64,000 nt of DNA from positions 91,662,321 through 91,726,320 of the forward strand of contig NC_083341.1 in the NCBI RefSeq assembly GCF_019175385.1, in the 5' to 3' direction. A program made the translations under genes and the position numbers. The DNA is from Lycium barbarum (Eukaryota; Streptophyta; Magnoliopsida; Solanales; Solanaceae). Shown here piece by piece: positions 10,933-20,960 of the stretch. Position 1 is the first letter of the stretch; each line of letters starts with the position of its first letter. Under the pieces are notes generated by a model, which was not told where the DNA came from, ran no database searches, and was given only the letters and a program-made list of their open reading frames with translations.

Positions 10933-11719
10933 CCACCCATGATAAGAATAATCGTCGATGCTAGTGATAAGGGAGTTCTGTCTATACTTAGTTAAGAGGG
11001 TCACCCCGCCCTGAAAAATCTTCTGGGAGTACAGGCTGATTAAATGGGAGAGTGAAGCTTTCTCCAATTTGAGATTAGAGGATTCGAAGGCACGCCAGTG
11101 TTCTCCATACCACCGGTTCAAGTTGAGCTAAGCAAATATTATACTTTCGACAGAACTCCAAAATGATCGGGTGAATCTCCTAGCTTACCCTCAGAGAAAA
11201 AGGGTAAGTGTAAACGAATGAGTATCTAGGCCCGTCGAAGGTGAAGTTCTTATTCTCGTTAGGGTTCAGCACGTCAATCCTTTCTCAACTACAGTCTTTG
11301 TTTACCTAATCAAGTTTTCCATAGAGAATGGATGAAGTATACATAGGGCTGGTGGAGGTGGCACGCTTAAGGAGATCTTTCTCGTTGGTCCATTCCCTTG
11401 GAATTAATGTCTTAACCGGCTGGCTAGCAACGCTGGGCTTCTGGTCTCTCTTTTTGGATCCTTTGGTATGAGGAGGGTGACTAACAGCGACAAATACATA
11501 GGGAACAAAAACATCAGAGTTGCTATTTCTCTGTGAATGTGCTGGTGTGATGACACCACCAATGAAGGATGAGTCAGAAGATATGGTGGGTAATAAGAAA
11601 AGGGAGATGGGATGTAGATTGAAGAGGATTTTAAAGGTTGAGAGAAAGAATTTGCTGCAGCTCAAAAGAAGAAGGGGGAGGTGTTCGAGTATAGTCAAGG
11701 TTGTAATCTCAAATTGCAA
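10928..11719 (-). pseudogene. Upstream part of the Tat-like element ORF
   Basis: On the minus strand, segments such as IPREWTNEKDLLKRATSTSP (about 11400-11340) and GPRYSFVYTYPF-like text (near 11240-11180) lead to SLITSIDDYSYHGWMD at 10928, where the solo LTR interrupts the frame. The frame continues at 3062. Stops and a frameshift near 11290-11310 show decay. No catalytic motif is recognised. The authentic start codon is unclear; upstream open frame on this strand may be leader sequence. Confidence 0.5.
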
Positions 11720-12474
11720 AAAGAGGGAAAATTATTTGTTTTATAACCTTGCCTTGAAAAAGGAGGAACACATCATCATTGCAATGCCTGGTAATCACGA
11801 AAAATCCTTGGTAAAAGACGAACAACGTTTGCGATGGCGCTTGAGAATGGGTGCAGAGCATTAAATGAAGGAGGAAACGTGTGAGGAAAATAAATGGTCA
11901 AATTAAGTGCTTAATATCCGATACACAACCAACTTTGGAAAGGGCAGTAGAAGCGTGCAGGAAGCTCTTCCACTTCTCGGGGCTGTTAAACGAAGGCCTT
12001 GGAAATTGGGGGACTATCTGTATACGAAGATAAAAGACCCTAGATATAAGCTCCAGGGGTGGGGGCTAAAGAAGTAACCGGGTAGCTTAGCTATCCTCCA
12101 CTTTTACCAACTCTAGTCACATATGGAGTTCTCGATATGCGTGATCCCTGCAAAAGGAACACTGTCACTATTGTAATGTCATAATATTTTTATGCTAGGG
12201 TAGAAAAGTATTATTTTTTATTGTATAAAGATAGCTCAGGGAAGGAGGAAGAGGCATCTAATCCTTGAGACTTGTAACACTCATTAATTTTCTCTCTCCA
12301 TCCCAAGCTCAAGAACTCAATATTGCTTTGACTAATATTCAGTCTTTTTGCTTTGATTTCCATTATTACTGCATTACTGAGTCCATAGCTTTTCAAATCA
12401 AAACGAACCTTGGAGTTTCAAAGATCGGATACAACACACTTGTATTTAAACCATATAATAAAAAATTTAACTGA
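11720..12474 (-). other. Probable leader/LTR portion of the Tat-like element
   Basis: No gene. The stretch contains a polypyrimidine-rich leader-like segment, a GGGGGCTAAAG region near 12060 and A/T-rich sequence. It lies upstream, in minus-strand sense, of the Tat-like ORF, where a leader and LTR would be expected. LTR boundaries could not be fixed. Confidence 0.35.
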
Positions 12475-13901
12475 TATTCCCGAAACCCGTTTTTGCCGGA
12501 AAACAGGTACACATGGGAAAACTCATTGGATTAAGGTTATAGCCCTTTGAAAGACCTTTCAAACCATATAAGATCAGGTCAAACGGATATTTGTACAAAA
12601 AGTGATGATCGTTTTACTAAAAGGTCGCAGAGCCGTCCGCTCGGCAGATGTGCGGTCCGCAAAATGCAATATGCCCCGCAAAACGCAATATGCCCTCTGC
12701 ATTTTGAAATAAATTCCTCAAAATTGTCAATATTGTATTTAAATATGTATTAGCATTTGCGGTCGCAAAAGCGCAATATGCCCCAGCATATTCAACCACA
12801 AATCACGCCTAGTTTTCTTTAGAGTCGCGTTTTCCCAAATTTTCATTCTATTTTTCGTTCCTCCAAGCCCTAGCAATACTTGACTTTTATCTCCTCTCCT
12901 CATCCTCCCATATTAAGGTAAGTCCCTCCCATGTGTTCCTAAGTAATTCTAACTTTAATAAATGGATTCTTAACAAGATTCTACTCTACAATCTTAGGGT
13001 TTTTCAAGAAAATCCTTCTCAAAGGTTCAAATGAAGGAACTGGAGTTCTTCCTCAAAAGTTCGGACTTTTCTTAGGATTTTGGAGCGATAAAAGTAAGTA
13101 AGGTTGAAAATTCTCTTCCCACATAGCTCTAAGAAGCAAGTTTCGACAGCCATGATGAAATAGCACAACAAAGGGCTATGCGAATAATAGTATTAGTAGT
13201 TCATGAGGCTAATTTTGAGCTAGATAGTGGATTGATGTACGTTTAGGAATGTCATTGTTTTTCCCCATGCCTTGTTCAGTCATGATTATAATGAATTGGC
13301 ATTAGCAGCAAAGTTATGCCCTAGTTTCAAGAACTGTTTTAGAGTTTCTACACTTTAAATGATATAGCTTCATAGTTCGTTCATGTATGTCATTCCGAAC
13401 ATTGTGAACTCAACACATAATCTATGTATGCTTATGTTTGATATTCCATGACTCTCATTCATGAACCACAAAATGTTTAAGAACGGTAAATATTCTAAAT
13501 TTCATGAACAATTCATGATTCAGTGTCTCATGATAGTAATTCTTAGTATCCTTGTTAGAACTATAATATGATGACTCGATGACTCCTCTACTCAGCATAT
13601 AAATTATGAAATGATGAACACCTGTATTTGGCCAGCGGTCACAGTTTATGTTTATGTATTTTGGCCCGAGGCCACAACTTATATATACATATACTTTATC
13701 CCGAGACCACAAATTATATATACGTACACTTAGGCCTGATGCCATAGATTATGCATGCTTATACATAAGGCCGAGGCCACCGTTTTTACATATACGTATA
13801 GTTAGGCCCCAGGCCACAGTTAATGAACTCAGATATACATGTGATTCCTCATACTCAGTAAGGGGTGATTAGGATTATGCTCCTTATGTCCAGTTCAGTT
13901 A
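12475..13901 (+). other. LTR-like region of an unassigned element
   Basis: No gene. A GC-word cluster typical of the U3 regions in this window occurs at about 12620-12790 (repeats of TGCAATATGCCCC and GGTCCGCAAAA). A degenerate tandem array follows at 13624-13830. The sequence resumes at 16479 after the solo LTR insertion, which proves that 13901 and 16479 were once adjacent. Family and full limits are unknown. Confidence 0.45.
13624..13830 (+). repeat. Degenerate ~33-bp tandem array
   Basis: About six units share the core GGCCxGAGGCCACA followed by TTATATATACGTATA-like sequence. The short palindromic GGCC..GGCC core is best preserved. Analogous short arrays lie in other LTRs of the window (17697-17843, 49736-49905). 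Confidence 0.7.
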
Positions 13902-14980
13902 TGTCACGACCCAATTTCACTAAGTCAGGCAGGCACCTACCTTTCCCACTTCTGTAAGCGAACCTTAAGTCAACATTCACAAATAATAGAAATATAACGA
14001 AAGAAGATAAACATAAGTCTCACAATATGATATAAATAAGTGCAGAAGTAAATGAAATCCACCCCCACAGTATCTTGTCTGGTCATACACGAGTATCTAA
14101 ACTAATCACTATAAGTCTGAATAATAATACATAATAGTCTCAAAATCGTGTCTTAGAATAGAAAGTAAGACATAAAAATAGGAAGAGTCTTCGGACAGCG
14201 AACAAACTCATGCTCACCCTGAAGGGACTCGAATCAGCAATCCTCGAATATCAGCCATGAGGGGTAGAAGTAGATCTATCCTGGTACTTTGCATTCATAA
14301 AAGAATGCAGCAAGTACAGGTCAGTACAAATAATAAGTACTTTTAGGTATCATAGGCTGTCCTCAGTTAGCTAACATATATACAGAAAGTAAATGAAAGA
14401 TAGGCATGCTCACAATGAAGTACCAGTATAATATAGTCTCATCAATACATATCAACTCCTCAAGTATCAACAATTCACATCAGTATTCAAACCATCTGCT
14501 ACCAACAAGGTTCCATAACCGATCAAGTCAATAATGAAGTATCTAAACTTGAGTGTTCCCAGGCTCATCATATCCTATCAAGCCTATTGTTGAAGCATCT
14601 AATCTCAAGTGTTCCAAGTACTCATCATAACTGGTAGAATATTCAATCAAGTATCCACAACACAATAACAATCCAATGACAATGATGATAACAAGTGCAA
14701 TGCAATACAATAATTTGGATAATATGAATGCAATGGCCATTTATCAATACCGTGTACACACATGCCTCGAGCGGAACATCACGTCTCGACTGTCATGACC
14801 CATGAGGGACCCGCGAAGTCGATGTACCATGTCGCTCCGTAACACACAACCTAGAGACGGCCTTTCCACCCTTCGTGCCTGCCGACCATCCCGTATCACA
14901 CAGCCTAGAATGGTTGCAGAATCAATATAGTACCTCGCAAGTGTTTCCAAGAAACAACATAGGCCGCATCGCCACCCCCG

Positions 14981-15016
<36 letters not shown>

Positions 15017-16473
15017 AGATGAGTGTTCAATGTATGATGGTAAGTATGATTATGACAATGACAAGATCTCATATCAACCTCATACCAATTATAAACGTGC
15101 CCCACATGGACACCTCATAATATCAATCTCATCTCAATTTTACGCTCTCCGGCAAAGACCTTGGAGGCTATACTCTCTCACTTATCATCATCAGTACCAT
15201 AATCAGGCAATATCAACGTATTATGGAAATGAGTATGAATGCGATGAAATGTAATATCGACAACCAATTCAATCCTTGAACAGTACCACACATGGCACAC
15301 AAGTAATGTCAATAATAAGGCTACACATAAGCCACAATGGAATCAAAATTCTCATCTCAATATCAATCAAGTAAAGTATCGCAATATCCTAGCCATGATA
15401 TTTCACTAATCACCAATATCCGATGTCTCAACGTGGCAACAAACCAATAAGTAAATAGAACAGCCAACAATGCAACGGGGTGGCTAGCCCCCAAATCACA
15501 CAACAAGGCCCAAGCTAAGATAATATCTAATCCAACTTCATACTTGAAGGCCCGCATGCTTTATCCAACACAAACTGACTTATACATATGCTTCGCTAAT
15601 CGAAGTCTAACCAGAAGGTAAGCCGTAACCTACATGGAAGGTCGAACAACAAACTCAAAGTGTCAGTCATGCGCCTTGACTTTTGTTGCACCTCAAAGTA
15701 ATGAAAGTCTATCCATATTTGAATATGGAATTAGAATCAAGAAGAATCAGTACTGATAACCTTACTTCTATTCAAGTCCCAAATCCTAACCCATGGAATG
15801 GGGTTTTTGAACTAAAAAGGGAAAATTAGGGATTCTAAGCTTAATAGTGAAATTCATACTCTACGTGATTAATTCCCATCAATTAGAAGCTATATTAATT
15901 CATGAAATACTCAAATTCGGATTCTAGGTGAAACCCCCTATTTTGGGTACAAACCCTAACTTTAATCTCACAAATTTGTCAATAATAATGAAGGAATCAT
16001 CTTTATATAGTTACTACTCAACAATTCAATGCTTAATCAAGATTAATCCACCAACAAATCAAGGTTTTATGATTAAAAACTTATTCAACAAAGATACCCA
16101 AAAACCCTCTCTTATTCTCCAAGTTCTATGGTGTTATTGGCATGAATTCTTACTTAGGAAAGGTAATGAAAGATATTGAGATTAGAGAACTTAACCTCAA
16201 GAGAAATCTGACCAAACCCTCTTCAACTTTCCTCCAATATGCTAAGGAAATGTAATATAAGGAATGGGAGGAAATAAGGGTTCAAAAGGCATTTAAATTA
16301 GAAAATTGCCTGTCGGTCGCTTTTGCAGTCAACAGGGCTGCTGGTGCGACATCGCTATGGCGATCAAGAGCGTTGCTATCCTCACAGGCCAAAATGGTAC
16401 TAATAAGGCTCGGGTGTGGGTCAACGAGGTAAAAATGGTAAAAAATGCAATAACGACCCAACGGGACATTACA
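13902..16473 (-). mobile_element. Solo LTR (TGTAATG-type family) with TSD AGTTA
   Basis: Read on the minus strand it starts TGTAATGTCCCG at 16473 and ends GGGTCGTGACA at 13902. It is flanked by AGTTA at 13897-13901 and 16474-16478. It contains no internal coding region, so it is a complete solo LTR of 2572 bp left by LTR-LTR recombination. It belongs to the family of the large minus-strand host element (LTR at 56034-57710). A TA array lies at about 14983-15013, and a CG-rich inverted-word cluster lies near its U3 start (16306-16375). Confidence 0.92.
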
Positions 16474-16478
16474 AGTTA

Positions 16479-17004
16479 TCTTTGCGTTTCAGTTTCAGTT
16501 TAGCTTTCAATCTTTAGATTTGTCTTATGTTTTTTTTAACCAAAACCAACCAGCCTGATGCTGTTGGATGTTTATTCAAAAAACAATCAAGATATGTACA
16601 GTATGCAACAACATTGTAATAAATTTTTTTTTTTAAAATGGTGGTTTAATTAGAGCAGTCCATCAGAGACATTTGTTGGGCTTGAGCAGTGGAGCTATTC
16701 GTTGCTCTGTGAAACCAGCCTCACGCAGTCCACCCCGCTTTAGGAGCCGAGCAACCCAAGCATTCACAAGGGCCACGTGACCTAACTTCAAGCTTGGAGA
16801 GGGCAGGCCAGAATTTAGCTACCCAAGACCTACCTTTAGGACAGGCCCAATATTCCACCACTTTAATGCCCCCACTTGGGTCACAAGCTCTTATCACAAG
16901 ATATGTCTTATGTTATGTATTTGGGCTACCCTTTTTCCCGAGCACCCAATAACTATTTATTCTTTCCGTTAGTTTTACATACGAGTATTATTCGACAGTT
17001 CTCA
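16479..17004 (+). other. Continuation of the unassigned LTR-like region
   Basis: This resumes the sequence interrupted by the solo LTR and contains a 374-bp SINE-like insertion. The remainder shows no gene. It ends at 17004, where a minus-strand LTR begins. Confidence 0.4.
16530..16903 (-). mobile_element. SINE-like or 5'-truncated LINE insertion with poly(A) and TSD
   Basis: On the minus strand the insertion ends in AAAAAAAA at 16530. It is flanked by TGTCTTATG at 16521-16529 and 16904-16912; allowing one mismatch, the duplication extends to AGATxTGTCTTATG. A poly(A) end and a 9-14 bp TSD are the marks of target-primed reverse transcription. A second A-run lies internally at about 16626-16637, so the unit may be composite. 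I did not find clear tRNA-type A and B boxes, so SINE versus truncated LINE is open. Confidence 0.6.
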
Positions 17005-18368
17005 TGTCACAACCCAAGCCGATGAGCCGTGACGAGTGCCCGACTACTACTGACCAAGCACCCATAGAGTCGTACTTACAACTCCCTGAATAGCCTGGTT
17101 GCCCACAAATAACTTATAACTGAGATATGCTATCTCTTGGACAATTAACATAATAAATTCTGCACCGAGAACTCATAATCAACACATACATATAAACATG
17201 CGTGCTAAAAATAGTAGTGTAGGTCGACTAGGCCGCTACATATACTATACAACAAAAAAAGAGCTGACAAAGCCGCACAACATCCCACTAAACACAACTG
17301 TCTACAGATCTCTATGGAATACGGACTGTAGAAAAGACAGGATAAGGCCCCCGTCATACCCATATATGCACATATCAAAGTAGCATACCAAGAAGGACCG
17401 CAACTCCGGATCAACAGGAGTGCACTGACTGCGGCTGAGTGGAAGTGGAAGACCTATCGATCTGGATCGTCAGGCTGGCTACCTGAAACTGCGTGCATGA
17501 ATGCAGCGTACACAAGAAAGGACGTCAGTATGAGTAATGTACTAAGTATGTAAGGCATGAAAATAACATAATAAGAAATACAAAACATAACATCAGATAA
17601 GGATAACCTGTACATCTGATTGCCTCATAAGGCGGATGCCATGCATGTTTAGCCTTTTTAAAGAAAACATTTTTCTTATATATAGAACATAACAGTACTG
17701 CGGAACGTGCAGCCTGATCCATAAGTTTATTATATTTATGCAGAACGTGCAGCCCGATCCATATATATTATATTGCTACAGAATGTGTAGCCCGATCCAT
17801 AAGTATATTATATTGCTGCGGAACGTGCAGCCCGATCCATATACCTATATATCCCGTGTCCGGGACGATATCATAATATACCAACGGATCAGGTGGTTAT
17901 GCGTATATAACGCCTCACCTTTCCCCATATCCCATATATACATATATAGTATACATATATAATATAAGTAGCATGCATGAGAGCCCAAATAAAAGCTACA
18001 ACTCTATCGAAGTGACGTAAGGTCGGTAACCTCCAATTATCTTATGGCACAATCATCATCGTTATATCCCACATTGAAGGAACAAGTAACATAAGATGAG
18101 GCCAACAATAATGAATGGAATAAAGAAAATCATGAATTAAGATCATTATTCTCATAATAGCATCAAATCCATAAGCTTTGGAATTCCTAGAAATGGGATA
18201 ATCATCATCATCGTTATCATCATAGGAAACATACTCATCTTTAACGTCATAAGAAACTCTAAGAGTCATGAATCTCTAGCTTCTAGGAACAAGGACATTA
18301 TGGAAAACTTGTATGGGTTCATAAGAAAAGATTCATGCCTTTAGAAAGAAAAGGACTAGCCTTAACAT
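17005..18368 (-). mobile_element. Truncated LTR of the Element E family
   Basis: On the minus strand it ends in GGGTTGTGACA at 17005 and matches the LTRs at 32932-35309 and 39694-42381, including the TCAGTAC/GTACTGA hairpin (17524-17547). It is broken at 18368 within CCTTAACAT by Element A; the remaining U3 is not seen in the window. Confidence 0.75.
17697..17843 (-). repeat. ~38-bp tandem array in an E-family LTR
   Basis: Four units carry GCGGAACGTGCAGCCCGATCC followed by an A/T-rich spacer with TATATTATATTG. The same unit occurs in two pairs in Element E 5' LTR (40381-40455 and 40640-40710) but appears lost in its 3' LTR. Confidence 0.75.
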
Positions 18369-18678
18369 TGTTATACCCCATATATTTATACGTCGGATTA
18401 TTCGCAAGCAAACCGACTCAAGGTAAAGGCGGAATTATTTTCGGACAGGAAATAGAAACCTTTAATTTTCAAGTTTAATTATTACATAAATTGTTTATAA
18501 ATTTTATTTAGTGTAAAAATATTATTATTGGAGATTAGGAATTAATTAATTGTGATTAGATTATTAAGTGGGAATTAGTAATTAATTAAATTAATTAAAG
18601 TTAAGTATATGAGTGGGCCCCACCCGATTTTAATTTAAAAAAAAAAGAAGTCATCAACTAGATGACACCTAGGGGGGA

Positions 18679-18684
18679 CACGTG
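18679..18684 (+). promoter_or_regulatory. G-box in U3 of Element A
   Basis: CACGTG, the core bound by plant bZIP/bHLH factors, lies 25 bases before the TATA box. LTR B keeps a CACGTG at 47697-47702. Function is inferred from the motif. Confidence 0.4.
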
Positions 18685-18708
18685 TAGATCCTAGGGGGGG
18701 GGGGGACA

Positions 18709-18717
18709 TATAAATAG
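18709..18717 (+). promoter_or_regulatory. TATA box of Element A
   Basis: TATAAATAG, a strong core-promoter match directly after the G-rich segment. Confidence 0.6.
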
Positions 18718-20877
18718 TTGCTATATGACTCATAAGCCATTTTCTTCATCAATTAATCGACCAAGAACAAAAAAAAATAAAAATAGGGAACACACTAGGA
18801 AGCTCTCGACCATGGAGATTTTGGCCGAGAATTGAGAGGGTGAGGAGGATAAATTTGAATTGCAAAGTGTTATACACATTCAAGAATTTCAACGTGAATT
18901 GATCCTTGGAGTCAAGTTGATTAAGGTAAGATTTGACCTCTTTTTATACACATTTTGGAGACAATTTAAGCTTGTATAAACTTGTTGATGTATGATGAAT
19001 ATAAGAAGTTGTAGATGTGGGTGTTGAATTGTAAATTGAGCCGTGTAAGGGGCTGTTCTAGTTAGGCGTGGTAAATTAATTTTAAGTTGCATTATAGTTG
19101 TTGTTGTTGTCATGGATTAAATGGTGAAGGAATGGAAAGAATTAGAAAGTTAAGGTTGAAGTTGTGTTGGTATGAACATGTTGTTATTCTTGTTGAATTG
19201 AAAGAATTGAAGATATGATTATGTCCATATGTTGTTGTTGGTATTTCTGTGTCAACAGGAGAGCAATTGGAAACTCAGGATGGGCGAATATATAGGGGAA
19301 GTGCTGCCCGATTTTCGTTAAGTCTTTAGATAATAGAAAACCCTAAACGAGAATATATATAAGTTGAAATATAGGTTCTTTAAGAAATGGGCTATAAATT
19401 TGTGAACTAGAAAATATAGTTACTAACGATAACATTACTTTTGTATAAATAGGCTAAAAGAGCGAAGAGGTGAAAAGGATTCACGAATAGTCGCTAACAG
19501 GTATGTGAAGCTGTCCCTTCTTTCTTTCGGCATGTCTTAGATCTAAGTGATGAATGATATGAACTTTGGGGTAACTCTATTCATAAGTTCCGAATGTGAT
19601 TTATAATTCTTATTCACTTCTTGATGTTAGAACTCTCAAGTGATTGAGCCTCCCTCCTCAGTTTCCTATACATTGGATAATAGTCGATATATATATAAGC
19701 TCCTATTTCTAGAAACTCTACGATAACGGATGTCCTTGACTTCTATAAGCTGTTTCATACTATATTGACATATGTCTGTGGTTCCTAAGGCTCTTTTGAT
19801 ATGATCTATAATGACACTCGAGGGATACTTGATATGATTGTCGCTATCGATACTCAGGTGTTAATCCCTTATTCTTATTCTGTTTGAGTCTTGATAATGT
19901 TTTAAATTGCATATGGTTTCTCACTACCCTGCTCGTGCATGCCTCAATATGTCTTTCACCGAGTCCCGGGCCGGGTATGTTATCGTGCACAGTTTTACTG
20001 CATTGTTCACCGAGTCCCTCACTAGAGGGCCGGGTACGGTATATATACATATATATGATGATATGATGATATGTTATGACGGCCAGGAGGGCATATGATG
20101 ACTTTATTCACCGAGTCCCTCACTAGAGGGCCGGGTACGGTATATATATATATATATATATGATATATGATATTGGCATGCATGATTTATGTTTCAAAAG
20201 CAAGTGTTTTGGTATTCTGGACATTGTACTTGTTTCCTACATTCCTCATTTACATTATGATCCTCTTTACTGTATTTCATGCTTTATATACTCAGTATAT
20301 ATTCCGTACTGACCCCCCTTTCTTCGGGGGGCTGCGTTTCATGCCCGCAGGTACATATAGTCGGTTTGGTGACCCTACAGCATAGGACTTCTACTCAGCT
20401 ATCTTGGAGATCTCCGTTGTTCCGAGGTTTAGGCTTTTAGTACAGATATTATGATATATATATGTATATGTTATCCAGGGGTACGACGGGGCCCTGTCCC
20501 GTCATATTTCATAATTCGTACTCTTATAGGTCTGTAGACATATGTGTGGGTTTTTGTATGGGTTCTGTTCAGCTGTGTCTATACGATGTGCTGTGGTATG
20601 ATGTTCGTCTATGGTAGCAGCCTTGTCAGCTTGCATACGGTATTGATGTGTGATGGCAGCCTTGTCGGCTTGCGTATTATTTCATGATATGATTAGCTGT
20701 GACTCCTCAGGAGACAGATGATATTGAAAAGTATATATGACGATGTTACGAACTTTGGAGTTCCCTCATAAGTTTCGGTATTGTCGTAGTTTCAGTTTGA
20801 CTATGTCTGATACGTATGTATACGGGTGTCTAGGTCGGGCACCAGTCACGGCCTACGGGGTTGGGTCGTGACAAAAG

Positions 20878-20889
20878 TGTTATCAGAGC
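20878..20889 (+). other. PBS of Element A
   Basis: TGTTATCAGAGC, one mismatch to the initiator-Met PBS, starts five bases after the LTR end. Confidence 0.85.
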
Positions 20890-20940
20890 AGTGTATCCTC
20901 GGAGTGTCTACAGACCGTGTCTAGTAGAGTCTTGTTTATC

Positions 20941-20960
20941 GGTGTGTTGTGCACCACATC
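20941..20960 (+). other. Leader hairpin with GTGCAC loop, Element A
   Basis: GGTGTGTTGTGCACCACATC folds as GTGTG/CACAT (one G-U pair) around a loop holding the palindrome GTGCAC. The position relative to the PBS matches the other elements. Confidence 0.6.

Larger units (their letters stand above)
18369..20873 (+). mobile_element. 5' LTR of Element A
   Basis: It starts TGTTATACCCC and ends GGGTCGTGACA (2505 bp). U3 carries a G-box (18679-18684), a G12 run (18694-18705) and a TATA box (18709-18717). R-U5 carries the AGGGGAAGTGCTGCCC module (19291-19320), duplicated CACCGAGTCCCTCACTAGAG units (near 20010 and 20110), the TCAGTAT/GTACTGA hairpin (20290-20313) and a CCCCC/GGGGG hairpin directly after. 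It is the same family as LTR B (47146-50090) and LTR C (57711-60898). Confidence 0.88.

Noticed and set aside
13648..13872. Possible CRISPR-like array
   Set aside because: Units are degenerate, contiguous, with no unique spacers, in a plant LTR-like region. It is an ordinary tandem repeat.
16640..16900. tRNA or organellar rRNA fragment in the SINE-like insertion
   Set aside because: I could not form a cloverleaf or find A/B box pairs. Poly(A) plus TSD already explain it as a retroposed sequence.
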